Below are positions 9,895 through 62,300 of a stretch of 64,000 nt of DNA, in pieces. The stretch is from contig KB293927.1 in assembly GCA_000328365.1 (NCBI GenBank), positions 78,593 through 142,592 on the forward strand, given 5' to 3'. Numbering within the stretch: the first letter of the stretch is position 1; every line of letters starts with the position of its first letter. The notes under the pieces are model-generated. The model was not told the origin of the DNA. It did not search any database and worked only from the letters and a program-made list of their open reading frames with translations. Source of the DNA: Capitella teleta (lineage: Eukaryota > Annelida > Polychaeta > Capitellidae). The translations under genes and the position numbers were made by a program.

Positions 9895-11127
9895 TGTTAC
9901 ACAAATCTTGAGCCTTTTCAGGTGCCCCATTTGCACTAATCATGATGACCTCTATGAGATGTTCACCAGTAAATAATTTAATAGACAAAGTAGTAATTAA
10001 ATACTATGCAGTGAGAGGTCCTACAAAAAAAACACTGTTTCTCGTGCGTTTGTTGTAGAATTCCCCTTTTTTAGCATTGCAAACTCCAATTCATCATCCA
10101 AATTCGACTAGAGTTAATAAAATGACAGCTGTTTCCTCAGCATATAATGGCCATGGTCAGGGTCAGCGTCGATTTAAGGACAAATTGGTTTCTGCAGTTC
10201 TGTCGACTCCACCCCAGGTTCCAATGCAGGGGTCAGCATCTCATATTGGGTAGAGGGATCAAGTCACATGGCAAGGGGCCAGGCCTGATAATAAACTATA
10301 ATAGCTAATTAATTAACTGCACAGTGTTTATTCTAGTATTTTCACAGGACAGGGTTTTTTCTAAAAGATTGAGGGCAAGAAAAAAAAAAAAAAAAAAAAG
10401 CCATGCGGATGCACAGGAGTGTGCCCACAGCATGCACCATTAAGGGGGTTTGGGGGCATGCTCCTTCAGGATTTTTTCAAAAAACAAACATCAAAACTCA
10501 AAATCTGAGGAGTTTGACAAATATTTCCCTTTCTTATAAGAAATACCAATACCTGACAAACAATGAAGACATGTTTTGTTTTTCCAAGACATTTAATGCA
10601 TACAATTGGTATGTGATTTTAAAATATTTAAAAGGCAACACTTTCTCTGGCGATACCAATCACTGGCAGCTTCCCGGTAGGGAAACTCAGTTTACTATTA
10701 TGGACGTCAAAAACCAAAAGAGCATTATGGTTAAACTCAATACATTTTGGTTATAGCTCTTTTTGAAGCTAGAATTACATGTATAGTCACATAGTGTTGC
10801 ATCTTCAAGAGTCAGAGCCCTCGCAATAGGGCAGGTGTGTCATTAGAGCCAATTAATCATTAATTATTGTCCTTGTAACCAAGGATGTCAGCCTTGGTAA
10901 CATCTTGTCACATTCTTGTGGAATTTGTTATATATCAAAACATTCAACATTCAGTTGAGCAAACAATAAATGTAGGTACAATCACCTGTGATCAAGCTGT
11001 CTTGACTCAGGCAATGTATTTCTAATGAATAATTTCATTTCCCCTTGCTTCAGCACTCGATTCCATGATCTCCACTCACAACTCTCGTCATTCGTTCTGC
11101 TCCTGAACATTGCCTAACACGTTCATC

Positions 11128-11199
11128 GCCAAACATGGAGATCTCCGTGTTTGCAGGCCCAACGCTTCTCTGCCAAACACAGAGATTTCCGTGTTTTGC
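11128..11199. repeat. two tandem imperfect palindromes, 44-base spacing
   Basis: GCCAAACATGGAGATCTCC followed by GTGTTTGC (11128-11154) and GCCAAACACAGAGATTTCC followed by GTGTTTTGC (11172-11199) are copies of one unit. Each nearly pairs with itself around AGATCT. They may be paired protein-binding sites or the debris of a foldback element. Confidence 0.6.
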
Positions 11200-11911
11200 A
11201 TTTTATGCTATATATGGGTGCTATAACCGCTTGCGCGTCATTTCTGGAAATATCAAGGTGTTTGACCGTGTGCATCTATGATTATATGATGATTTTACAG
11301 ATATATGTTCCTAATCCAACCATCAATCTTTGTACTTCTGAAGTTTACATAGCAGTTACCGATTGGTTTATGATAGACCACTGCCGAAAGCATGCAGCGA
11401 AGCAATCACGACACAGCTGAAGCAGTGAAGCGAATAGTTTTCACAGCAATTGGGAAATGCAGGTGCGCAGCTTGAATACTGGTGTACTGGTAAATGTATA
11501 CGTGATGTGTTATTGAAAAAAAATGATATATGTATGGTGTACATGTATATAGAAAAAAGGCGGATATACATTTCATCGTTTCCGCAACTCATGGATTTCT
11601 AGCACATAGATGTAATTATTTATACATGTACATGCATGTTTAGCAATGAAGGACCACACAAGTTTATTGAAGTTCCAATTATGCTCTACATAGTAGTGAG
11701 TGAGTCGCTAGTATACATCGTTGAAGTGTGGCACCGTACGTGGCACGTGTAGTTGAGATCAAAATAATTGTTTCTCATTGTGTGTTTCTTGAAAGCCAAC
11801 CAATTAGTGAGAAAGGGTGACCGGCACCAGTTTCTATTGTTTGTCGCCAACTTAACTGTAAACAGAAGGGTTTCCCGAATATGTATTTCTTTTAAGTTTT
11901 CTTTGAAGTTT

Positions 11912-11963
11912 TCAAGCTATGCGGCCTTTATCAAGCTATGCGGCCTTCAAGCTATGCGGCCTC
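11912..11963. repeat. three copies of CAAGCTATGCGGCCTT
   Basis: The unit TCAAGCTATGCGGCCTT occurs three times nearly head to tail, with three extra bases between the first two copies. It is a short local tandem duplication with no obvious function. Confidence 0.75.
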
Positions 11964-12710
11964 CAACAGCTACAATTGTCTGGCGAAATGCATGATGACA
12001 CTGACCAATAAATTATCAAGTTATTCCAACTGACTTTTCCTAATTTGGCATACTTTTATGCTACACATCAAAGCAGTGTTTTCAAGGCATCTCTCCAACA
12101 GCAGTGCGGGTTTGTGATGCAAAAAGGATCTGAGAAAGCGCGACTCAAACTCTCGACTTTATAACTGTTATTCTCATATCCTTTGATCTGCTAATTACCG
12201 GGGTCATTATCGTGCGGTAATAGTTATGCCTACACAACGTAACCTCTGTAATCACAATGTGTGTTATGCTGGTCATACAGATAGCTGAGAGAAAACTGTG
12301 ATTTTTTTACCTTTTTGCTTGCGCGGGTGTGATTTTCACTAAAGTATGTGTTGTTCAGAGCTGTATTTCAGTATATATATGTATATATTTCAGTGTATTA
12401 ATTATTGAGTCAATCAAGTGAAGAAGTCATTGAATTTTTGCTCCGGCTATTTCTTGTGTTTTCATTGGATTAATTGATTATTTCCAAGGAATTTCTTAGC
12501 AAAATTGGACCACATCACTGATTGCTGTGGAACAAAAATCCAGATTATCAGCAGGATATCACTTCTGATCTAAATTAGGAAATTATTCTCAGCTGTTCAT
12601 TTCATTTAGCCATCGCTCTCAGTGCTGTGACCCACTTTCTGCTTAAAGGCTTTCAGTGCACAGGAATGTCACGCTTGGCTACACTACAGTGACTTCTGGC
12701 TAATGTAAAC

Positions 12711-13512
12711 ATGGCAGCAATTCGTGACCTGTTTGCTATGACCAAGGACGATCTTAACAAGGAAACAAAAAGGATATCATTTGCATGGTTTTGGCTGCAA
12801 AGGATGCTCATGTGAAATCGAATGCGAGTGGAAACAATAATGTGCAGGCTGCATTGTTGGCCTTGTCTGAGTGCACCGAGTCTCTACAAAAAAAGATAGG
12901 CGAACCTAAAGAAAACATAAAATCCATTCATAAAATACTTCCTTCTGACACAAACCATGCAACCTTTGCTCATCCAGATCCAAATCCAGAAGTCATGTGC
13001 AAAGCATTGCAGTCAGTGCTTGTGGGTGAAAAACAAAAATCTGAAATGGTAATTAGCAATGTGGAAGAGGATAGAAAAGATGCAGAGTTCATAAGCAGAC
13101 TTTGCAACCAAATTGATTTCAAAGTGGTGCCAAATGGCTGTGTATGGCTTAGAGAGAAGACAAATTCTTGACGGCGCCCACTGAAAGTGACATTCCAGAC
13201 TGAATTTGATGCAAGAGCTTTCAGATCAAAATGTGAGCAGAATAGGCGCGCTTCTGATGATTTCCCCAACATTCGGATCCGGTCATGCCGAACTCCAACT
13301 GAACAACAAAAATTGCCCAAAGCCTAGAAATCGCAAAAGATCTGAATAAGGCTGCACAAGACAATGATGCTGAATATAGCTTCAGTGTTCGTGATAATGC
13401 GAAAATATGGAAGTTTGAAAAGACGGATGGTGAATGGAGGCAAAACAAAGATTGGGAGCCACCAATGAAGGACATGAGACAGAAGTGGAGAAACAACTCG
13501 GGAAAAGACTAG
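12711..13512 (+). pseudogene. LINE ORF1 (nucleic-acid-binding chaperone type), broken
   Basis: ORF1 probably starts at the ATG at 12711 (MAAIRDLFAMTKDDLNKETK). A frameshift near 12766 moves it into the frame that runs from 12785. The protein has a heptad-rich stretch (ALSECTESLQKKI) followed by an RRM-like block (MVISNVEEDRKDAEFISRLC). A TGA at 13169-13171 interrupts the frame before a block reading FQTEFDARAFRSK. After a further frame change near 13324 it ends DMRQKWRNNSGKD with a TAG at 13510-13512. ORF1 proteins of L2/CR1 elements bind the element RNA. This copy cannot make one. Confidence 0.6.
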
Positions 13513-13670
13513 CGCCCAGATCCAACAAACCCGACTAAGAGAAACTAAATTCGACCCCTGATGCACCTCAAGCTACCGGACATATGCCCAAGGGAGTGGT
13601 CCCTGCTGAGACTACGAATGCTTGCTTTTGAACATCACACAGAAGAGGGAACACCAGAGTCTACAGCTTT

Positions 13671-14474
13671 TTGTCTGCCGCATTAATGATTGTATCGCTG
13701 AATCCCTGGTCAGTTTGTAACAAGACTACTAGCCTGTCTGACTTCATCATTGATCACAAAATTGATATCCTGTGTCTCAGAGAAACGTGGCTAACTGGCT
13801 CAGAAAAAGACGATCCCATAATTGCCAAACTTGTCCCTAATGGCTACATCATTCACAACACTCCAAGAGAAAACCGTGGTGGTGGCACCGCAATTATCCA
13901 CCGGTCCTCACTCAATGTGCACCAAACACCTCTTGTGACTGCTATGAGTGAATTGTCTACCTTCAAATACCAGGAGTGCCTGCTGAGCGAAGCTCGAACT
14001 TTGAGGCTTTGCATCGTGTATAGGTCGCCGAACAATCGCAGTCATACCATGGGCCAGTTCTTTGAAAAATTCTCTAATCCACTGGAGGTCTTCTCCATCT
14101 GGATTGGACATATTCTCATAGCTGGAGATTTGAATTTCCACATGGATGATTCTGCTGATCGTGATGCTAATAAATTGAAAGCACTGATCTCTTCATTCGG
14201 CCTGGAGCAACATGTAAAACAAAGCACACATCGCAGTGGTCATATTCTGGATATTGTCATAACTCGAGCGGATAACCCTCTTGTGTCCTTTGTGATTGCA
14301 GAAGACTGCGAATTTCCAGATCACTTTCCCGTGTTTATAGAAACCGTCTTAGACAAACCGCAAGCTAGGAAAAAAATGGTATCATACAGGTCGATCAAAC
14401 GTATTGATTCCGTAGCGCTGAAGACTGCCATATTGCACTCACACCTAGCCGATATGAACTCTGACCTACCTTAG
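13671..14474 (+). pseudogene. LINE ORF2, endonuclease part
   Basis: Endonuclease/exonuclease/phosphatase fold of the apurinic-endonuclease type, which nicks target DNA to prime reverse transcription. Visible blocks: SLNPWSVCNK near the start, ILCLRETWL with the metal-binding glutamate, GGGTAIIHR, AGDLNFHMDD with the catalytic Asp/Asn, HRSGHILDIVITR, and PDHFPVF with the catalytic histidine. The frame is stopped at 14472-14474. Four more in-frame stops follow before the reverse transcriptase frame resumes at 14664, with no frameshift between them. Confidence 0.85.
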
Positions 14475-14663
14475 GAGAAGCAAGTCTGCTTGTATGATTT
14501 TGTGCTCGGTGCAATTTTCAATGAAATGGCACCCCTAAAAACAAAAACCATCACCTCATGAACAGATGCTGAGTAGTACAATGAGCAGATATGCGAGGCA
14601 AAATAAGGTCGACTTAGGGCAGAGAGGAGATGAAGAGGAAGCCAGCTGCAAGTTGACAAGGAG

Positions 14664-16118
14664 ATGTTCATTGAGCATTGTTATAAAGTAAACAAACTGA
14701 TCGATGTATCGAAGAGAGATCATTATTGCAACCTGATAACCAGTTGCAGTGACTCAAAACAGCTTTTCAGAATGCTGAATCAGTTGCTTGGCCGGAAACG
14801 TGAGGCACAACCCCCAGAAAAAACTCCTCTCGTGCTGGCTGAAATGTTCAGTCAGTTCTTCATTGAAAAAATATCGGATATTCGTGACTCCATTCCGGAT
14901 GCCAATGATCCAACACCACCGTTCCCTTCTCATGCATGCTTTTTCACCCAATTTGCGCCTGTGAGTGTTACCAACATCCTCAAACTCATTGCTTCATCGC
15001 CAACAAAAAGCTGCTCTCTTGATCCCTTACCCACTGAGCTAATTAAGGCCAACAAGAACGAATTGGCACCAGCAATTTGCTCCATCATAAATACATCCTT
15101 GTTTAACGGTGTATTCCCTGCAGTGTATCAAAATGCCCTCGTCAGACCACTACTAAAAAAGCCAAACCTTGATGATGAGATATCCAAGAGCTATAGGCCT
15201 GTTTCCAATCTCTCGTTCACTTCAAAACTCCTGGAAAAAGTGGTGGCCTCGCAACTGAATGCCTACTTGTTGCAGAATGATCTTCAAGAATCACAACAAT
15301 CAGCGTACCACTGCGCTCATAACACAGAGACTGCCCTCGTGCATCTTTTTGACGACGTTGTTCGCTCAATTGGCACCCACCAGGCTGTATTGTTCATGGC
15401 ACTGGACCTGAGTGCAGCCTTCGATACAGTGGACTATGTTTTGTTGGAGGAGGTGCTCACACGACTTGGTGTACAAGGAACTGCTGCTGCCTGGCTCCGA
15501 TCGTACCTTCATGATCGTGAACAGCAGGTAGTCATCAAGGACGCTGCATCGCATCGACAGAAGCTGGATTGTGGTGTACCTCAAGGGTCGGTCCTTGGCC
15601 CGCTGCTGTTCACGCTATATACAGCATCACTTGGTCGTGTGTTGAGGCATCATGGTGTTTATTTTCATTTTTACGCTGACGACACCCAGGTGTGGCTACC
15701 CTTTCATCCTGAAAAAATGGCCAATGCATTGGCCATCATACAACAGTGCCTTCTAGATATTCAAAAGTGGATGTCCTATCATAAACTGAAGATGAACTGC
15801 AATAAAACAGAATACCTGGTCCTTTCTTCTGAACACGATGCACGAGCATATGACCTGCAGCGCTCAATTGTCATTGACGGAGAATCCATCTGCCCATCTC
15901 CTACCCCTGTGCGCAACCTTGGTGCTCTTGTGGACTCCACTGTCTCTATGGAAGCTTTTATTACGCATGTGTGCAATGTGTCTTATTTTTATATTCATAA
16001 TTTGAACAGGATTAAGAAATTTTTAGAGTACGGAACACTCGAGAAATTAATACACTGTTTTATATCGTCAAAGTTGGACTATTGTAACTCACTATTTTTA
16101 GGACTGCCTGCCATTTAA
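14664..16118 (+). pseudogene. LINE ORF2, reverse transcriptase part
   Basis: A reverse transcriptase domain of about 250 residues in a 484-codon open frame: SLDPLPTELIKANK, LLKKPNLD, YRPVSNLSFTSKLLEKVV, LDLSAAFDTVD, CGVPQGSVLGPLLF, HFYADDTQVWLPF with the two catalytic aspartates, and the MNCNKTEYLVL block. It is in the same frame as the endonuclease, so the two were one ORF2 polyprotein. A TAA at 16116-16118 interrupts it just before the C-terminal region. The RT core itself is uninterrupted, which points to a fairly young insertion. Confidence 0.9.
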
Positions 16119-16585
16119 GTCAAACGACTCCAGCAAGTGCAAAATGTTGCTGCGAGAATTTTAACAGGCATGCTTTGGCGTGAGCCTATTACCCCGGTTT
16201 TATTTCAATTGCATTGGCTGCCAGTTGAGGCCAGAGTGAAATTTAAGATACTTTTATTGATCCACAAATGTTTTTACCAAGTTGGCCCACTCTATTTACA
16301 TCATTTAATTGTGAAGGAAAGCTCCCAAAGAATTTTACGAACAGTTGATCAAGATCTTTTACATATTCCTTTCACAAATTCTTCACTAATTTACGAACGA
16401 GCTTTTAGCGTGGCTGGCCCCCACATGTGGAACTCTTTACCACTCAATCTATGAGCCATTGATAATGCGATTGTTTTTAAAAGACATTTGAAAACTCTTC
16501 TTTTACAGAATGTTATCAGGATTTTTTATAAGTGTTTCACTTTTGTTTTATTAATTTATTATTATTTTTATGAATTTTACGCTTA
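16119..16585 (+). pseudogene. LINE ORF2, C-terminal region
   Basis: Continuing in the same frame past the 16118 stop, the sequence reads VKRLQQVQNVAARILTG and HWLPVEARVKFKILLLIHK, ending RAFSVAGPHMWNSLPLNL. These are the standard closing blocks of L2 and CR1 polyproteins. A second in-frame stop (TGA at 16452-16454) separates the last KRHLKTLL block. The TTA microsatellite follows directly. Confidence 0.8.
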
Positions 16586-16593
16586 TAAAATAA

Positions 16594-29763
<13,170 letters not shown>

Positions 29764-29782
29764 TGTATTTGTCCCTATGCAA

Positions 29783-29788
29783 AATAAA
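29783..29788 (+). terminator. AATAAA polyadenylation signal of POLR3A
   Basis: AATAAA lies 20 bases after the POLR3A TAA, implying a very short 3' UTR. WDFY3 ends 473 bp away on the other strand, so the two genes converge tightly. Confidence 0.6.
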
Positions 29789-30236
29789 TTTTATACCTTG
29801 ATTATACCGACTTTGTTGGATGAAGAAAAAAAAATGGAGAAATATTTTTGATATCTATCTTATTATTTGATTGTACAAGTCATGGAATTACAACAGAGAT
29901 TAACATCCTATCATAATATTGCACATTCAATTAAATAAAATTGTTTGTACATTTCAACAAGTATTCACGACACAAGCATGCATACTACACACCCTGACAA
30001 CATTCTAAATAAATCCTAATTCAAATATACAAATTATACAGACATTGTTCAGAAATATAAACCAGTGAAAAATAATGGAAACAGAAAAATTTGTTGATTT
30101 TTAAAATTATCACAAATTGGAAGCGGAATAACCCAAATGAGCAGTTCATAAATAAGTAGGTCATCTTGTCCATTAAATAGGGCAGTGAGAAGTCTACGTA
30201 AAGCGACTAGAAGTTGGGGGACTGGTTCAGCAGAAA

Positions 30237-56931
<26,695 letters not shown>

Positions 56932-59333
56932 GGCGTTTACGGTGGGAGTGACAGCCCTTTTTCAGAGAATGTGATTTGCCTCCTGCGAATAGAATGTTCT
57001 CTTTAATATAACATACAGAATATGATGAAAGGATTATAATTATCATTATTTAATTCATTATAAATATAAGTCGATGATTGTTAAGAGAGGAGGATGAATT
57101 TCAACAGATAATTTTATGAACACAAAACAGAATTGGATCTCAAAAAGATTACCATAAACACAAGAATCCTGATTCTTTTGAAAGCAATTATAATTATAGC
57201 ATTGTTTTGACCAGCTTAGTCAGGAGAGGAAATTCTATTGACCTCACATGTTTATTATTTGATATCATAAGTCACTCCAGGAACCAAATATGGTAAAAAT
57301 ATTAATTTTACTCAATCAATGATCCTTGGCTTGTACGCATAAATAACGTGGCATGCATGAATATTCCTATGCAATGCATAATACTATGATGCTTACAAGT
57401 AATACCAATAAATTCTGCATAACTGCAAAACACATACATATAATTCAAGTAAGAGATATACTTTATAAGCATAATCACCAAGAGAAATTAACTGAGTTGT
57501 ACATATACATAACTTTGTACACATCCTTAGTATTATATTTTTTTACTGTTAATTTAGTTAATTAAAAACTTCAATCTGAACAAAACAAAGGCCAAAATCG
57601 TTGTCTTTCTGGTGATAGTCGCTCCATGGGCAGAGCGCATAAGAGGTGCTCATATGCCTCTGGTACCTATATAAGCGACAGACACACCAGCTGCTTATTT
57701 TAATGGAAGGACCTCTGATTGTTTGAGAAAACAGTGATGGAATATACGATAGAAGATTGATCCACCGACTTAATTAACAGACAATAACGCCTTGAAAAAA
57801 AACCAACCCCATTTTAAGGCACCAAACAGTGTGCAACTGCACCTAGCTAATTTGAGAGGCTAATAATCTTGCTTCCTTCTCACTTCGATGATGTCATCAA
57901 TTCAATCAATGTGAGACTCGAGTGATCAGTTCTTTCAGCAGTTCTGATACATATGTAATAGAAATCTTGCACTTGTATCGTGAATGGCATGATATGATTC
58001 ATACAATGAATGAAAAATCATTATTTTAATGATCAAGCAACATTTGAAGAAAATCAAAAATACATGATATAACATAATGCAAGTTAATGCAACATATGCT
58101 ATTTCTCAACAGCCAGGACAAAAAAATAGTCAGGTAAAAATGACGTCACAGATCCTGCAGCTGGACTTTACTGTGTGTACGTTCTCAAATTCACTGTGAG
58201 TCTTTTCAATTAAATTTCAGCTCTCAAGAAATATGAGAAATTCGCAGATGGAAGACAGTTTGATGAGATTGCTTTGCAGACACCGGCACACACAACAGTA
58301 ACAACAATGTAAGCTCTAACAACCACTAACAGCTTCGTAAATTTACCATTTATGAAGATAATGAAAGGATCATCAAATACTAAAACAGAAGAGAGCGATA
58401 TCTTGAGATAATTCACTTTGACAGCTCGAGCGATAATATTTGTCTGCAGGCCGCCATGACAGTTGGGCGTTTTGCGCATGCGCACATCTGACGTCGACTG
58501 GTGCAAAATCAAAACAAAGCCACGTGCGTTTGTTTACATCACATGCATCCGCCTCCTAATCTTCTAATCGTTCTTGGAAATCTAGTTATTGAGATGAATG
58601 GTTTACTTGTACCTGTAGCTGCTTATCAGCCTGATGAAAAAACTGCCAGGAACCAGTAATACGTTGGTCGCCAATGGAGTGCACGCCTTGACATATTGAT
58701 TCACCTATTTTAATTAGATGTGCAGCTTGAACAACTAAAAGTCAAAAGGGATTCATTTTTGTTATGCCTTTTTAACTGAGGGGATCTGAGTGGACGCACT
58801 ATAATGCGGCCTGCCTTCACCCGGATGCTGATAATGCTAGTGTTTCTTTGGCCCAAGATGCAACACACAGAGCAGAATATAAAATAAATGCAAATTTAAA
58901 AAAAGTTGCATCATGATCTTGTGGAAGAAATCATATTTTCTCTCCTGACAGCTTAATTGGACAGGCCTGTGATATATACAAGTTGACATCCTTTAAAACA
59001 GAATAGTCTTAAATTAGATGAAGGTAATCAGAACGAACGCTCAATACAATAAGTATGCGAAATAGTGAAATTTTTAGATTATTCAATACGAAAGGAGGAA
59101 GAAAAAAATGCCAATTGAGCATTGAGTTTATTGAGCACAATGCATAATAATCATATCATTAGCTAATGTCTGTACAAGAAGAATGAGCCAAAAAGCGAGG
59201 AAATATATTCGTGAATATACAATGCCAAGTAAGAAAAAGAGAGAAGTCAGACAAATATAAAATATACAAAATAGAAAGAAAGAAAATGTAGAGAATTGCT
59301 GCCATCACAAATCGAATGAAATTATTCCGGAAA
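56932..59333. other. intergenic region between ATAD5 and WDFY3
   Basis: The region holds the promoter and leader of WDFY3 and the 3' flank of ATAD5. A likely leader splice acceptor (TTCTATTCGCAG on the minus strand) lies about 60 bases upstream of the WDFY3 ATG, so the leader is probably spliced from a distant first exon. The promoter-like motif cluster at 58449-58495 is the best candidate for its start site. The remainder is AT-rich with no recognisable gene. Confidence 0.5.
58449..58495 (-). promoter_or_regulatory. candidate WDFY3 promoter: YY1, NRF1 and CRE-like sites
   Basis: TGCGCATGCGCA (58473-58484) is a perfect NRF1 palindrome. ATGGCGGCC on the minus strand (58450-58458) is a YY1-type site of the kind found just after start sites, and TGACGTC (58489-58495) is a 7-of-8 CRE. 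The order on the minus strand, CRE, NRF1, YY1, fits a TATA-less housekeeping promoter reading toward WDFY3, whose ATG is 1.5 kb downstream. Confidence 0.45.
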
Positions 59334-62300
59334 TTAAAATGCAGAGCAGAGCGTAGAAATGACAGATTCCCTCAGTTCGCGGATCAGAGGGTCCAAATAA
59401 TGGAGAAATCTGAAAATAAAATACTAATTAGATTAATCCCAGATGAACTATTGAACTGACCTCCTTTTTCTCCCAATGGTTGCTCGTAGTTGCTCTGAGC
59501 GACACACGAAACGCAGCATTGGCAGATAATCCAGGGCCAAAGAGCGATGGTCACACCACGCAGAGGCCGGCAGATTGTCCCGAACGCGCAGACCTGCTTT
59601 CGCTGTGGCTTCAGCAGAGCTGAAATAGTTACGTTGCCATAACGATGATGATGAATTCCAAGAACACCAACCTGATTTGTACGGATGGTTCTTGTTGCGA
59701 ATTGACGCAATCATTCAGACGGTCGACAGGAATTTCAATCTCTTCCGGAGAATATTTGCAGATTTTGTCTTTGAGTTTCTTCAGTTTTATGTTTGTTCGT
59801 CTTAGCTGTAGAACTTCAATTGTGGAAGCAATTTCATTTGCGAATTGCTGATTGAACCAATCAGAATCATCGCTCAGAGTCACATGATCGAGGTCACCGG
59901 AGGTCACTCTACCAAAAGTCCATCTGTCTGAGGAAGCATGTGTTGATAATGTATCAGTGAAGGAGAGAGTGTCGTAGATTGACGCCATTGAGTGCAGACT
60001 CCTTGCAACGTATCTCTTTCCAGGTTTCTCATCGAAGCTTTCATCGTTGATGGCCATGATCATTTTCTGCAACTTTTCGTCCGTGTTTGATCCGGTTAGA
60101 ATTTCAATTTTCTCTGGTTCAAATGAGTCTCGACTGTTTGATTTGAGGCTGGGGAAGCCATCCTCGGATTCTTCGCTGTCAAAAAGGTCGTTTGCGTTAG
60201 AGATGCGAGATCCGGGCTTGATGGCGGGCGTTGTTAGTCGCAGGTAAGAAAAATTAGAAACAGCTCTTTTCAACGGGAGAAATGAGAGTAAGTTGCTGTG
60301 CACAAGATTGACAGAGAATTGGCGAAAAGCTGATGCTACACTAATAGCCACGAGGGCATCTTTAGATTTTGAACGCAGACACTGAAAAAAATATAATGTA
60401 AGAACAAAACATAATCTATAATAAAATCCAAATCACCTGAACTGCCGTGTGCGGTCCTGTGAATTCAGCAACGTTACATAAACTCTCCAAGAAGAGGCGA
60501 TGTACATGAGTCGCATCAGACAGCTCTATGGTGTCTGTTTCACGAACATCAGGACTGAAAGGGAGAAATTCTGGGATACTGCTTTGCGAATCTTCGTTGG
60601 GCAGCACATAGGGGATCTCTGGTCCAGAATCCTCGTCCAGAATTGTGCGGCATTTGCGCCTTCTCTTCCTTGGAGCGATTTCAAATTCATCATCACTCGG
60701 AGCATGATTCTCAAGAAGTTTTGCTGTTTGAGTTTTCTTCTCTTCGATCCGTAGATGCTTACGGTTGTACGTCACTGGTAACGGACAGCGACTATGTATC
60801 CCAGATTGCACCCAGAATTGGAGGGAGAGGAGCGAACGTCTGATGTCGCATTTGAAGAGTGACGCCACAGCCATGAGGTCATCATGCGAAGTCCTCACGC
60901 CCTGTAGGAGGCAAACCAACTGCAAATAGGACGCCAAGTGGTTCTGAAATTAGCAAAAAATAAACACTGATCACTTGGGCAGCATTCGGACAAACCGATG
61001 ATGGAGCCTTCAGATGCAGCGTTTCCATTCTGCAGGTCAGTTTATCTGCTAAGTTGATATCTGTAGCGGTCAGTAATATTGGACGCTTCGTCGTCTGAAT
61101 GAAAGTCTGCACTGCTGACCAGAAGCCTCGGTCTTCTTCCAGAACCACATCTGCCTGGGTTTCACAAAGACAAAAACTCGTTATATTTAACCAAAGCACT
61201 TTTTGAACTAACCTCTTCAAAAAGAATCAGAGAAACACCAGATAGTTTGACTTTTTTGCTGACGTCAATGTTTGCATCAACCGCTTCATCTTTCACTTTT
61301 GTTTTCTTCATTTGATGAACGACAGGTGAGTTAGCGACATCAGATTTTTTGGCAAAGAAATTTGAGAAGGCATTTGACTTTTTTTTTCCTTTCTCTGGTT
61401 TAGCTACAGAAATAAAGAATATTTTCAACAAATTCATATTTCTATTAAATTCACCTTTGACAAGAGTTTTAGCAGCAGTGGCAGTAACAGGAGTGATCGG
61501 AGCAGACGTGGTTTTCTGTGTAGAAACCTGATGCGATTGAGTCGCTTCTTGCAGTTCAGAGATGATTTGCCGTCCACTTCGCTTCTGTGATGCGTTCACC
61601 TCAAATACCTGCACGGCAAAAATTTTCAAGAAATGTAAAATATTGAAATCCTTGCAAAGGGTCTTTATAACCTTATAGCCCAATTCTTGAGCAAGGGCAT
61701 AAACCATAGCACTTTTACCACAGCCATGAGGCCCCTGAACCAGCATAGTGTTGCATAATGAGTCGTCCTTTTCATCAGGATCTGAATCAGACTCCCCGCT
61801 CACATTGAAGTCATCCAAGTCATCAGTCCATAGAGCATCTGCATATTCTGAAAAATCAAATTATTTACTCAAAGCACACACTTTTAAACAGACGAAAAAA
61901 TTATTTCGATTGACTTAATCCTCACTTTTCCTGATTTCATCCATACTCTTTCCAGATCTGCGCGCTTTCAATATCTCTGCACGCATTGCTTTTTTGAGAT
62001 CTACGTCTGTTCGATGCTTCCACTCGGATAACCACGAATGTAACCGTTTCACAGCCTTTGTATTGCTAAAGAAATCAGACGAATGATTTGGAGCTAACTT
62101 GTCGGTCCATTGTAACGATTGTTCAGTAGCAGCTATGAACAAAAATTACAATTAGTTTAATTAAATGGATATTGAGTAATCATTACCTTTGGATGCTAGC
62201 TTAGTATCCATTTCTTCTGGATCTCGATTCCGTTTCACTCCCCGTCGACTTTTTCTACGAACATCTTTGGATTTTTTTCCGTTTTCATCTTTCATGAGAG

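Larger units (their letters stand above)
9895..12599. other. gene-poor stretch with poly-A tract and short tandem repeats
   Basis: No conserved protein seen. There is an A-run at 10380-10399, two tandem palindromic units at 11128-11199, three copies of a 17-base unit at 11912-11963 and several TACATGTA palindromes. The frame at 10403-10756 starts just after the A-run and shows no recognisable domain. Confidence 0.45.

Noticed and set aside
10403-10756. 117-codon open frame after an A-run
   Set aside because: Composition is that of AT-rich repeat DNA, and there is no conserved domain or supporting promoter or splice site.
58210-58512. 100-codon minus-strand frame over the putative WDFY3 promoter
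   Set aside because: It overlaps the NRF1/YY1 cluster and shows no protein similarity. It is more likely leader or promoter DNA.
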